Shown: positions 7,781 to 15,103, counted from the stretch's first letter. The stretch is DNA of 47,026 bases from JAVBQG01 sp031549185 (GCA_031549185.1 JAVBQG010000019.1:1-47026); one strand, 5' to 3'. The notes: generated by a model from the sequence alone, not told the origin. Numbers and translations: made by a program.

Positions 7781-8524
7781 CTACGCCGGACAGATGGCGA
7801 AGCACCTGGCGGTGAAGCCGGGGGCGTCCTTTACGTTGGGGAAGGCGCAGAAGATGACGGCGCCGGTCGGCGGCAGCTGATCGAGGTTCTTCAGCATCTC
7901 GATCTGGAATTTGTCCCGGCCGAGGTAGTACAGCTCGCCCGCCCAGAGGGCCACCTTCTGCGTGTAGGCGGGGTCGGTGTCCGACGGCTCGTGTCCGATG
8001 GCGCCGACCTGGCGCTCCTCGCAGACGTACTTGAGCGCCTCCAGCGTCCAGCCGGGGTAGTGGCAATTGCCCTCCGCGTCCTTGTTGTCGAAGTCCTGCG
8101 GGCGCCGTTTCGACCAGTCGCTGCGCATCGCCACGAAGCTGCCCGCGGGGATCGCGCCGTGTTCCTTCTCCCACGCCTCGATGTCCTCCACCGTGAGGCC
8201 GTAGTCGCTGTTCGCCCTCACCTTGTCCGACACGTCGATCACGCAGAGGGGGTACGCCATCTCGTCGATCCCGATCTCGTGCAGCTTGCGCCCGCCCTCG
8301 ACGAAGTGATAGGGCACGTCGACGTGTGTGCCGTACTGCGTCACGAGGGAGTAGTCGATCGAGCAGACCTTCTCTTTGTCGAATGTGTAGTAGTCCTTCG
8401 CGCGCAGCGGCGGGAAGCCCTCGTAGTGCGGCGTCTCGGGGCTGACCTCGTGGCTGAGGTCCACCCACTTGTATTTCGGCGATTTCAGGTTTTGCAGCAT
8501 CTCCCAGAGTTCGTTGCCGGCCAT
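7781..8524 (-). CDS. Cyclase family protein (kynurenine formamidase-like), copy 1
   Basis: A 247-residue metal-dependent hydrolase of the cyclase/kynurenine formamidase family. The metal-binding signature is present as YGTHVDVPYHF near residue 65, with further family residues in FVAMRSDWSKR and GAIGHEPSDTD. AAAGGAGG lies 8 bases before the ATG. It is clearly related to the second copy at 30376-31125: both begin with LWxxLQxLxSPKYKW and end near GFxARCxAxCPA. It lies downstream of an aminotransferase and directly upstream of the sensor kinase on the same strand. Family members hydrolyse N-formylkynurenine, isatin or cyclic imides. The substrate here is not established. Confidence 0.85.
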   Translation of the reverse strand: MAGNELWEMLQNLKSPKYKWVDLSHEVSPETPHYEGFPPLRAKDYYTFDKEKVCSIDYSLVTQYGTHVDVPYHFVEGGRKLHEIGIDEMAYPLCVIDVSDKVRANSDYGLTVEDIEAWEKEHGAIPAGSFVAMRSDWSKRRPQDFDNKDAEGNCHYPGWTLEALKYVCEERQVGAIGHEPSDTDPAYTQKVALWAGELYYLGRDKFQIEMLKNLDQLPPTGAVIFCAFPNVKDAPGFTARCFAICPA

Positions 8525-8576
8525 GATCGTTCCTCCTTTGGAATAGGTGTTGCTCTGCGGTTTGAACCCGACGAAA

Positions 8577-8726
8577 CCCGACCTCTCCCTCCCCCGGCCC
8601 CTCCCTCCCCCAAAACGGGGAGGGAGGGGAGCAAAGCAAAACCGAAAAACACAATCTCCTTTGTCCTTGATCCTGCCCTTCTCCCCCTCCCCGCTTTGGG
8701 GGAGGGGGTCGGGGGGAGAGGTCGGG
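8577..8726. repeat. Inverted-repeat element A (MITE/REP-like)
   Basis: The left end (8577-8611, beginning CCCGACCTCTCCCTCC) is the imperfect reverse complement of the right end (8698-8726, ending GGAGAGGTCGGG). The left arm contains a further hairpin of CCCTCCCTCCCC against GGGGAGGGAGGG. The element fills the 251-bp gap between the aminotransferase and cyclase genes and resembles element B at 12791-12927. No reading frame is inside. It is probably a non-autonomous mobile element or a REP-type structure. Confidence 0.6.
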
Positions 8727-8775
8727 TCTGGGGCGGGTGGTTGGTTTTAATGCATCTGCCTTGAATTCTCTCCCC

Positions 8776-9963
8776 CTACAGCAGCTCGTTCGTAAAGAAC
8801 TTCCCCAGCTTCTCCATGCCCTCGGCGATCTTCTCCGGCGGGTTGGACGAGAAGTTCATGCGGATGCAGGCCTTGCCCTCGTCGGGGTCGACGAAGAAGG
8901 GGCGTCCGGGGACGAAGGCCACCTTCAGCTCGGCCACAGTGCGCTTCACCAGCGCCTGCGCGTCGGCGTCACCGGGCAGCTTGACCCAGACGAAGAGGCC
9001 GCCCTCGGGCTGCGTGTACTTGCAGTCCTCCGGGAAATGGGCCTTGATGCCGCCCAACATGGCGTTCATGCGCGCCTCGTAGATGGGAACGATCTCCTTC
9101 AGATGCCCCGGCAGCAGACCACTGCTCAGGAATTGGGCGCAGATCTCCTGCACCAGGTTCGCGGTGTGCGTGTCGACCAGCTGCTTGGCGTCGCCCGCCT
9201 TGGCGATGATGCCGGGGGCAGCGGTCATGGCGCCGACGCGGAGGCCGGGCGATACGATCTTCGAGAAGCTGTTGAGCAGCACGACGTGCCCGCTCTCGTC
9301 GAACGACTTGATCGGCGGCACGGCCTCGCCCCGGTAGCGGAGGTCGCAGTACGGGTCGTCCTCCAGCACGATGACGTCGTACTTCTCGGCCAAGCGCGCG
9401 ATCTTCTCGCGGCGCTCCGCCGGGATCGTGCGGCCGGTCGGGTTCTGGAACGTCGGAATCGTGTAGAGCATCTTGGGCTTGTACTTCTTCATCTTCTCCT
9501 CGACGTCCTCGACGATGATACCGTCGTCGTCGACCTTGACGGGCACGGGGTGCGCGTCGAAGCGCTTGAAGACGTTGAGCGTGCTGAGGAAGGTCGGCGA
9601 CTCGACCAGCACGTGGTCGCCGGGGTCGAGGAAGATCTCCGCGATCAGGCCGATGCCCTGCGTCGAGCCGGTCAGCGTCATGACGTTCTCGATCCCCGCC
9701 TTCACGCCCTTCGCCCGCACGATGTGCTCGAGATAGGCCTCGCGCAGGGGCATCCAGCCCTCCGTCAACCCATACTGCAGCAGGGGCACCGGGTTTTTCG
9801 TCAGGGTTTCGTCGACGATGTCCTTGATCACGTCGACGGGAAAGGTCTCCTTGGCCGGACTCCCCCCTCCGAACGACAGCACCGTCGGGTCGGCCATCAG
9901 CTTCAGAATCTCCCGCACCGCCTCGCCGGATACCTTGCTCATACACTTCGCGAACTGCGCCAC
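8776..9963 (-). CDS. PLP-dependent aminotransferase, class I/II (2-aminoadipate aminotransferase-like)
   Basis: A 395-residue fold-type I aminotransferase. Motifs: GGGSPAKETFP near the N-terminus, TGSTQGIGLIAEIFLDPGD (the cofactor-phosphate region), the central PTFQNPTGRTIP with Asn, LEDDPYCDLRY with Asp and Tyr, and SFSKIVSPGLRVGAM carrying the Schiff-base Lys. The order resembles the LysN/MocR-like subgroup that handles 2-aminoadipate, aromatic and branched amino acids. It starts at GTG 9963 with AAGGAGG 8-9 bases upstream. It sits between the aldolase (10070-10840) and the cyclase on the same strand. Two copies of a shared motif lie upstream (9991, 10041). The substrate is not resolved. 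Confidence 0.88.
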   Translation of the reverse strand: MAQFAKCMSKVSGEAVREILKLMADPTVLSFGGGSPAKETFPVDVIKDIVDETLTKNPVPLLQYGLTEGWMPLREAYLEHIVRAKGVKAGIENVMTLTGSTQGIGLIAEIFLDPGDHVLVESPTFLSTLNVFKRFDAHPVPVKVDDDGIIVEDVEEKMKKYKPKMLYTIPTFQNPTGRTIPAERREKIARLAEKYDVIVLEDDPYCDLRYRGEAVPPIKSFDESGHVVLLNSFSKIVSPGLRVGAMTAAPGIIAKAGDAKQLVDTHTANLVQEICAQFLSSGLLPGHLKEIVPIYEARMNAMLGGIKAHFPEDCKYTQPEGGLFVWVKLPGDADAQALVKRTVAELKVAFVPGRPFFVDPDEGKACIRMNFSSNPPEKIAEGMEKLGKFFTNELL

Positions 9964-9990
9964 TCCGATCTACCTCCTTATTAAAAACGA

Positions 9991-10028
9991 TTTATCGTTA
10001 GGAGCCTGAAGTGTAAAGATTGTGAACC
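9991..10028. promoter_or_regulatory. Shared intergenic motif, copy 1
   Basis: TTTATCGTTAGGAGCCTGAA (9991-10010) continues as GTGTAAAGATTGTGAACC. It matches copy 2, which starts exactly 50 bp later, and copy 3 at 12740-12777. It lies 28 bp upstream of the aminotransferase start on the minus strand. The core AGGAGCCT with flanking TC/GA has weak dyad symmetry, as in a regulator site. It could also be a small dispersed repeat. Confidence 0.5.
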
Positions 10029-10040
10029 ATTAAAGGCCAA

Positions 10041-10071
10041 TTTATCGTCAGGGGCCTGAAGGGTAACGATT
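10041..10071. promoter_or_regulatory. Shared intergenic motif, copy 2
   Basis: TTTATCGTCAGGGGCCTGAA (10041-10060) continues as GGGTAACGATT and abuts the aldolase stop codon. TCAGG (8-12) and CCTGA (15-19 of the motif) form an inverted pair. The exact 50-bp offset from copy 1 places both on nearly the same face of the helix (about five turns), which suits cooperative binding of one protein. Confidence 0.5.
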
Positions 10072-10840
10072 ATCCCTTAATCTCCCTGATCAGCTCTTTG
10101 TAGGCGTTGATGTAGACGATGGCGTCCATGTTGTACGCCACGCCGTCGAAGCCGTCGGCAAAATATTTTTTGGCGCCGTCCTTGGCCCCGGCGTAGATGA
10201 ACGAGAACTTGCCCGCGGCCTTGCAAGCGGCCAGGATGCGGGCGATCGCGCCCACGATCTCGGGATCGGCGAACTGCGCCGGCTTGCCGAGCGCGACGGA
10301 GAGGTCGTACGGACCGATGAAGATACCGTCGACGCCCTCTACCGCGACGACCTCCTCGATGTGGTCGAGGCAGCCCCTCGTCTCGCACTGGGGGATGATC
10401 ATCGTCTCGCGGTTGCAGGTTTCGAAATAGGCGCCGATGTCCTGCGCGAACGGTTCGAAGCCGTATCCCGCCTTTCTGGCGGGGGCAAAACCGCGCTGAC
10501 CGACGGGGAAGTACTTGCCGTACTCGACCAGCTTCCTGACCTCGTCCACCGTCTGCACGCAGGGGACGATGAGCCCCATGGCGCCGATGTCGAGCATCTT
10601 GAGGATCGAGGGGCGCGTCGTGTCTTTTACCCGCACGAACGGCGCGATGCCGCGCAGCTCGCCCGCGCGCACGAAGTCCATCGCGCTCTCCACGCCGAAG
10701 GGCCCGTGCTCGGTGTCGATGATGAAGAAATCGAGCTCGGAGAGCCCGAGACACTCGACCGCCGTGGCCCCGCCGAGTTCGAAGAACGTCCCGAGGACTT
10801 TCCCGCCGCCCTGGATCTTCTCCTTGATCGCGTTTTTCAT
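10070..10840 (-). CDS. HpcH/HpaI family aldolase
   Basis: A 256-residue class II (divalent metal) aldolase of the HpcH/HpaI family, which cleaves 2-keto-4-hydroxy acids to pyruvate or a related 2-oxoacid plus an aldehyde. Visible features: GTFFELGG at the start, FFIIDTEHGPFG (catalytic His), the Arg in PFVRVKD, DIGAMGLIVPCVQT, the metal-binding Glu in PQCETRG, and the Asp in IFIGPYDLS. Length is normal. It is the first gene of the minus-strand set aldolase-aminotransferase-cyclase-sensor kinase and is divergent from the fumarase beta gene. Sugar-acid (2-dehydro-3-deoxyglucarate) and aromatic-pathway aldolases are both in this family, so substrate assignment is open. Confidence 0.88.
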   Translation of the reverse strand: MKNAIKEKIQGGGKVLGTFFELGGATAVECLGLSELDFFIIDTEHGPFGVESAMDFVRAGELRGIAPFVRVKDTTRPSILKMLDIGAMGLIVPCVQTVDEVRKLVEYGKYFPVGQRGFAPARKAGYGFEPFAQDIGAYFETCNRETMIIPQCETRGCLDHIEEVVAVEGVDGIFIGPYDLSVALGKPAQFADPEIVGAIARILAACKAAGKFSFIYAGAKDGAKKYFADGFDGVAYNMDAIVYINAYKELIREIKG

Positions 10841-10990
10841 CTCTCGCGTTCACTCCAGACGTAGTGTAATGGGAAATCAAAGCGCCTGAGACTTTTATAC
10901 AACATTTGCAGCACGTTGAAAAGTACCAAAAGGAAAAAGAATACTCCGTCCGGCGCACAAAGCGCTGGCGGAGGGAGCCGTTTCTTCCGC

Positions 10991-10996
10991 TATAAT
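10991..10996 (+). promoter_or_regulatory. Probable -10 box of the fumarase-beta gene
   Basis: A perfect TATAAT lies 35 bp upstream of the ATG at 11031. No good -35 box is at the expected distance. The same 190-bp gap must also hold the aldolase promoter on the minus strand, where TATAAA can be read around 10895-10900. Confidence 0.4.
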
Positions 10997-11030
10997 AACT
11001 CAACACACGAAACGCGGAGGTGACGCTCTC

Positions 11031-11567
11031 ATGAGCGAGAAACGAATCGAAATTACAACGCCGCTCTCGAACGAGGCGATCGGGAGCCTGAACGCGGGCG
11101 ACTCGGTCTTCATCACGGGGACGATCTACACGGCGAGGGACGCGGCGCACAAGCGGCTGGTGGAGATGATCGAACGGGGCGAGAAGCCGCCGTTCGACTT
11201 CGCGGGGCAGATCGTCTACTACGCGGGGCCAAGCCCGGCGAAACCGGGGGCCGTCGTCGGCTCCATCGGCCCGACGACGAGCGGCCGCATGGACGCCTAC
11301 TCGCCCTTTCTGATCGAGCGCGGCCTCAGGGCGATGATCGGCAAGGGCCTGCGCGACGAGGGCGTCAAGCGCGCCATCGTCACGCACGGCGGCGTCTACT
11401 TCGCCGCCATCGGCGGGGCCGCCGCGCTGATCGCGAAGAGCGTGAAGAAGGTGGAGGTCGTCGCCTTCGAGGACCTCGGCACCGAGGCGATCCGCAGGCT
11501 CGAGGTGGAGAATTTCCCGGCCATCGTCGCCATCGACGCGCGGGGGAACGACGTCTACGCGAGATAA
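11031..11567 (+). CDS. Fumarate hydratase class I beta subunit / L-tartrate dehydratase beta-like protein, without its alpha partner
   Basis: A 178-residue protein matching the C-terminal (beta) domain of class I fumarases and L-tartrate dehydratase. It shows DSVFITGTIYTARDAAHKR near residue 25, the YYAGPSPAKPG motif, the swivelling-domain signature IGPTTSGRMD, and KGLRDEG followed by the THGGVYFAAIGGAAAL stretch. GGAGG lies about 10 bases before the ATG. The [4Fe-4S] cluster and much of the active site of these enzymes are in the alpha subunit, which normally sits directly upstream. Here the upstream neighbour is a divergent aldolase and downstream is a permease remnant, so the beta subunit is alone. 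It may pair with an alpha encoded elsewhere, or it may be left over from a decayed operon. Confidence 0.85.
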   Translation: MSEKRIEITTPLSNEAIGSLNAGDSVFITGTIYTARDAAHKRLVEMIERGEKPPFDFAGQIVYYAGPSPAKPGAVVGSIGPTTSGRMDAYSPFLIERGLRAMIGKGLRDEGVKRAIVTHGGVYFAAIGGAAALIAKSVKKVEVVAFEDLGTEAIRRLEVENFPAIVAIDARGNDVYAR

Positions 11568-11610
11568 CGGCGCACCCGCCAGGACGCGGCCGCCCCGCGC
11601 GCAGTGCCGC

Positions 11611-11632
11611 GGCGGGCGCACACTGTTCGCCC
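11611..11632. repeat. Fragment related to inverted-repeat element E
   Basis: GGCGGGCGCACACTGT (11611-11626) is identical over 16 bp to 31208-31223 in element E. Here it continues as TCGCCC, closing a hairpin with GGGCG. It sits 43 bp after the fumarase beta gene. The surrounding 11568-11650 is GC-rich, without a gene, and looks like a degraded copy of the same small element. Confidence 0.4.
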
Positions 11633-11773
11633 TTGCTACACAAAACGGGCCATTTGAAATAGAACCGGAATTATTTGTATGGGCTCAGAACGCCACATGA
11701 ATGCAGACTCGTGATGTCACCCTGCGCGTTGTTGGTGTTTTTGAATTCCCGGATCGAACGGACACACGCCTTC

Positions 11774-11972
11774 TCACTGATCTCCCCGCGCTTCAATTTG
11801 TCCGGCGAGATGGAGACAGCCGGCCTCCGCGATGCCGCTCGCCATAAACGTCTACTTCATGTCCAAAGGGATGGGAATGGATTCCGACTATGCCGCCAAA
11901 CTGATCGCCGCAACCACCATCGTCGGTATCGTCGCGATACCGGCCTGGTTGATCGTGCTCGGCATCGCCTGA
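11774..11972 (+). pseudogene. Remnant of an AEC-family permease (C-terminus), frameshifted
   Basis: Two adjoining reading frames together resemble the last 65 or so residues of auxin efflux carrier (AEC)/malate permease proteins. Frame one (about 11774-11827) gives SLISPRFNLSGEMETAGL. After a frame change near 11823-11832, frame two gives SAMPLAINVYFMSKGMG, then a helix IVAIPAWLIVL ending at the TGA 11970-11972. The SAMPxAINVY motif and following hydrophobic helix are typical of the end of AEC transporters. There is no start or upstream body, so this is a decayed gene. It ends 1 base before the stop of the convergent GntR gene. The family assignment is inferred from memory of the motif. Confidence 0.6.
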
Positions 11973-12725
11973 TTACGACAGCACGCCCTCCGCCAGGCCG
12001 GCGTCTACGGCCAGTTGGCCGAGGCTTCGCATGCTCTCCATCGTGTGGCCGATGTGGCGCTCCATCTGGCGCCTCGCCTCGCGGGGGTCGGCGGCGACGA
12101 TCGCGCCCACGATCTTGCCGTGTTCGGCCAGGATCATCTCGCGCCACTCGGGGTCGATCTCCGGCATCTGCGTGCGCATGGCGGCGACGCCCTTTTCGAT
12201 GATCGACCCGAGGCCGTCGTGGGCGCGCAGCAGCAGCGCGTTGCCGGCGGCCTTGAAGATGGAGCTGTGCAGCACCGAGTTCCAGTAGGCGCCCGACTCC
12301 GCCTCCTTCTCGCCACCCCTCGTGCGGATCTCGCGCATGTTCGTCAGGCACTCGTTCAGCTTCTCGATGTCGCGGTCGCCACGGCGGGCCGCCGCCAGCG
12401 CGGCGGCGGCGGGGTCGAGGATCTGGCGCATCTCCATGGCCCGTGCCAGCATCTCCGACGGCATCCAGATGGGGGCGCTCTCCATCAGGTACACGAGCTC
12501 CTCCCCCTGCGACTCGTTGAGGTAGATGCCCTGGCGATTGCGAATGTCGAGAATCCCCATGCCCTCCATCGCGATCAGAGCCTCCCGCAGCGAGAGTCGG
12601 TTGAGGCCGGTCAGCTCGGACAGCCGGCGTTCGGTCGGAAGCTTGCCGTCCACGACCATGCAGTCCGTATGGATAATTTTCATCACGCGCTCGATCGCGT
12701 CTTTTCTGGTCTCGTTCAAGGTCAT
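11973..12725 (-). CDS. GntR family regulator, FadR/FCD type
   Basis: A 250-residue regulator with an N-terminal winged helix (GKLPTERRLSELTGLNRLSL is the recognition region, followed by REAL) and an all-helical FCD domain from about residue 95. The FCD metal/ligand residues are suggested by the Asp in the helix RAMEMRQILDP, and by His in NSVLHSSIFKA, ILAEHGKIVGAI and MERHIGHTM. FCD domains bind carboxylic acids (lactate, gluconate, fatty acyl compounds) often with a metal. I choose ATG 12725; GTG 12728 and TTG 12734 are in-frame alternatives and none has a strong ribosome-binding site. It lies at the end of the TRAP/kor/suc block and has a copy of the shared motif immediately upstream (12740), so it is the best candidate to control that block, itself and perhaps the aldolase set. 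Confidence 0.9.
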   Translation of the reverse strand: MTLNETRKDAIERVMKIIHTDCMVVDGKLPTERRLSELTGLNRLSLREALIAMEGMGILDIRNRQGIYLNESQGEELVYLMESAPIWMPSEMLARAMEMRQILDPAAAALAAARRGDRDIEKLNECLTNMREIRTRGGEKEAESGAYWNSVLHSSIFKAAGNALLLRAHDGLGSIIEKGVAAMRTQMPEIDPEWREMILAEHGKIVGAIVAADPREARRQMERHIGHTMESMRSLGQLAVDAGLAEGVLS

Positions 12726-12739
12726 CACCCGCAAGACAT

Positions 12740-12777
12740 TTTATCGTCAGAAGCCCGAAGGGTAAAGATTGCGAACC
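12740..12777. promoter_or_regulatory. Shared intergenic motif, copy 3
   Basis: TTTATCGTCAGAAGCCCGAA (12740-12759) continues as GGGTAAAGATTGCGAACC. It matches copies 1 and 2 across about 38 bp, at 9991 and 10041. It begins 15 bp upstream of the GntR/FCD start codon, where an autoregulatory site would be expected, and is followed within 13 bp by element B. Confidence 0.5.
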
Positions 12778-12790
12778 CCAGCAGGTCAAA

Positions 12791-12927
12791 CCCGACCTCC
12801 CCCCCGGCCCCCTCTCCCCAAACGGAGAGGGGGAAAAGATCAGGAGCAAAGGCAGAGAATTTTGCTTTGCAGTTTCCGTTTTGCTCCCCCCTCTCCGCTT
12901 CGGGGGAGGGGGGACCGGGGAGGTCGG
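12791..12927. repeat. Inverted-repeat element B (MITE/REP-like)
   Basis: The left end (12791 onward, CCCGACCTCCCCCCCGG) is the near reverse complement of the right end (to 12927, CCGGGGAGGTCGG). Ends and length match element A at 8577-8726, including the inner GGAGCAAA and CCGCTT segments. It lies between the TRAP permease and the GntR/FCD gene and holds no reading frame. Confidence 0.6.
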
Positions 12928-12937
12928 ATCTTATGGA

Positions 12938-12975
12938 ATCGGCAGCACACCGGTTTGGTCCAGGGTGCTGCCGAT
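12938..12975. terminator. Hairpin downstream of the TRAP permease
   Basis: ATCGGCAGCAC (12938-12948) pairs perfectly with GTGCTGCCGAT (12965-12975), an 11-bp stem and 16-base loop, about 75 bases after the permease stop on the minus strand. No T-run follows, so it may stabilise the 3' end or terminate only weakly before element B and the GntR gene. Confidence 0.45.
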
Positions 12976-13048
12976 CGCCTCTCTCACGAAACCCACCTGC
13001 TGCGGGATCCCCTCCGCTCTTCAGCAAGCCTCCAATTGTACGAAACGT

Positions 13049-15016
13049 CTATACTGTCCCGACAACCCTGGTCGTCTTTTTGAAGAAAACCATGGCAACG
13101 ACGAGGAAGATCGAGGCCACGATGCTGAGGGTGATGTCGTGATGGATCGCGGTCAACGAGGCGCAGCCCATGACCACGCGCTCCCACGCCTTGAGATTTC
13201 TGTACAGCCACCCCTCGAGAGCCGCGGAGAGCGAGATGACTCCCAACAGCGCCGAGATGACGAGGACGGCCAGGTCGAAAAACACGACGTTCTGCAGAAG
13301 GAGCATCGGATTGTAGACGAAGACGTAGGGGAGCAGATACGACGCAAGGGCGATGCGCGTGGCGGTCACACCGGTCTTGGCAGGGCTCGCCCCGGCAATA
13401 CCCGCCCCGGTGAAGGCCGCGAGGCATACCGGCGGGGTCAGGTCCGCCATGATTCCGAAATAGAAGACGAAGAGATGCGCCGCGATCGGCATGACCTTCA
13501 TTCCCACCAACGCAGGGGCGATGATCGTACTGCACACGATGTAGTTCGCCGTCGTGGGCAGCCCCATGCCAAGGACGAGGCACGCCACCATCGCCATGAT
13601 GAGCGTGAGGACAAGGTTACCGCCGGAGATGGCGATGATGTTGTTGGAGATCGTCAACCCCAGCGACGTGAGCGACGAGGTCCCCACGACGAAGCCGACC
13701 AGGGCGCAGGCGAGCGCCACGCCCAAGGCGCCGCGCGAGCCCTCGACCAGGGCGTTTACAAGCGATTGGGCGTTCATCCTCGTGTGCGGCTTGAGGGCGC
13801 TCACCACGATCACCGCGATCACGCCCGTGAAACCGGCCTTCAGCGGCGTGTACTTCATGAGCAGCGTGGCAACGACCACCAGGATCGGGATCAGGAGGTG
13901 GCCGTCTTTTTTCATGACCTCTTTGATATCGGGAAGGAGATTCTTCGGCAATCCGGTGAGGTTGGTACTCATCGCCCGCATGTGCACGTTCGTGAAGATC
14001 GCCGTGTAGTAGAGCAGCGCCGGGATGACCGCCGCCGCCGCGATCGTCAGATAGGGGATACCGAGAAACTCGCTCATGATGAACGCGCCCGCTCCCATGA
14101 TCGGTGGCATCAATTGCCCTCCCGTGGAGGCGCAGGCCTCGACCGCCCCGGCGTAGTAGGGCGGGTATCCCACTTTTTTCATCAGCGGGATGGTAAACGT
14201 GCCGGTGGTGGCCACGTTCGCCACCGACGAGCCGTTGATCGTCCCCAGCAGCCCGGAGGCGACGACCGCCACCTTGGCGGGGCCACCCGGGCTTCCCCCC
14301 GCAAGCGCGAGCGCGAGCTCGTTGAAAAACCGCGCGCCGCCGCTCTGCCCGAGGAAGGCGCCGAAGATGATGAAGACGATCACGAAGGTAGCGGATACGC
14401 CCAGGGCGACGCCGAAAATACCCTCCGGCGTCAGGTACATGTGCTGGATGATCCTGCTGACGCTGTACCCCCTGATCTGGAACAACCCCGGCGCGTAGTT
14501 ACCGAAGTAGCAATAACCGAGAAAGAAAAGCGCAAGGCAGGGCAGCACGTTTCCGACCACGCGGCGCCCCGCTTCGATGACCAGCACGACGGCAGCGACA
14601 CCGAGCCAGATCTCCCTTGGGAGCGGATCCGCGCCTCTTCTGGCGATTTCATTGAAAAACACGACGATATAGCCGATAACGGCCCCGGCGGCGATGGCCA
14701 GCAGCCAGTCGTACCACGGGGTATTCGTCTTGGAACCCTTTCTCGTGGCGGGGAAGAGCAGATACACGGCGACGATCGCAAAGGTCAGGTGAATGGACCG
14801 TTGCGTGGTGATCGGTATCGTCGCCAGGCCCGCCGTGTACAGATGGAACAGGGACATGGCGCTGAGCCAGACGGTGATAAATTTCCCCTGCCAACCGGAC
14901 AACCGTCTGAAGCGGCTCTCCACGTCATATTTTTCGATCAGGTCCGTGACGACAGTTTCATCCATGGATACATCGTCGATTAAATTCTTCTTGTCGTCCG
15001 ACTGCACGTATGTCAT
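13049..15016 (-). CDS. TRAP transporter fused permease subunit (DctQM-type, TAXI partner)
   Basis: A 655-residue membrane protein in which the small (DctQ-like) and large (DctM-like) TRAP subunits are one chain, as in the 4TM/12TM fusion family that pairs with TAXI receptors. The N-terminal third has the small-subunit helices. The body carries DctM motifs such as GLLGTINGSSVANVATTGT, the GGQLMPPIMGAGAFIMSEFLG stretch with its conserved Pro-Pro, and MGLPTTANYIV. It takes up organic anions with sodium. ATG 15016 directly abuts an AAAGGAG site; GTG 15007 (codon 4) has better spacing and may be the true start. It lies downstream of its receptor gene with a hairpin between. Confidence 0.92.
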   Translation of the reverse strand: MTYVQSDDKKNLIDDVSMDETVVTDLIEKYDVESRFRRLSGWQGKFITVWLSAMSLFHLYTAGLATIPITTQRSIHLTFAIVAVYLLFPATRKGSKTNTPWYDWLLAIAAGAVIGYIVVFFNEIARRGADPLPREIWLGVAAVVLVIEAGRRVVGNVLPCLALFFLGYCYFGNYAPGLFQIRGYSVSRIIQHMYLTPEGIFGVALGVSATFVIVFIIFGAFLGQSGGARFFNELALALAGGSPGGPAKVAVVASGLLGTINGSSVANVATTGTFTIPLMKKVGYPPYYAGAVEACASTGGQLMPPIMGAGAFIMSEFLGIPYLTIAAAAVIPALLYYTAIFTNVHMRAMSTNLTGLPKNLLPDIKEVMKKDGHLLIPILVVVATLLMKYTPLKAGFTGVIAVIVVSALKPHTRMNAQSLVNALVEGSRGALGVALACALVGFVVGTSSLTSLGLTISNNIIAISGGNLVLTLIMAMVACLVLGMGLPTTANYIVCSTIIAPALVGMKVMPIAAHLFVFYFGIMADLTPPVCLAAFTGAGIAGASPAKTGVTATRIALASYLLPYVFVYNPMLLLQNVVFFDLAVLVISALLGVISLSAALEGWLYRNLKAWERVVMGCASLTAIHHDITLSIVASIFLVVAMVFFKKTTRVVGTV

Positions 15017-15031
15017 CTCCTTTACAGATAG

Positions 15032-15072
15032 GGCTCTCCCGGGAAAAACGGCTTCCGCGGGAGAGCCTTTTT
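15032..15072. terminator. Intercistronic hairpin between TAXI receptor and TRAP permease
   Basis: GGCTCTCCCG (15032-15041) pairs with CGGGAGAGCC (15058-15067), a 10-bp stem. The T-run is on the plus-strand side (15068-15072), so for the minus-strand operon it is a stem preceded by AAAAA. It probably acts as a 3'-protecting or partial-termination structure favouring receptor over permease, as at 2081-2119. Confidence 0.55.
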
Positions 15073-15103
15073 ACGCTGCTACACTGTCACCCCTCGGGAT
15101 CGA

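Noticed and set aside
6076..7815. Plus-strand open frame of about 580 codons
   Set aside because: It is antisense to the hybrid histidine kinase, whose motifs are unmistakable; this is a compositional shadow.
8737..9984. Plus-strand open frame of about 415 codons
   Set aside because: It is a shadow of the aminotransferase gene.
11675..12202. 175-codon plus-strand frame after the fumarase beta gene
   Set aside because: Its first part includes the AEC remnant and the rest is antisense to the GntR/FCD gene; it is not one real protein.
12881..14983. Long plus-strand open frame of about 700 codons
   Set aside because: It is antisense to the well-supported TRAP permease, has no domain resemblance and is rich in Arg/His/Asp, as expected from the complement of GC-biased codons.
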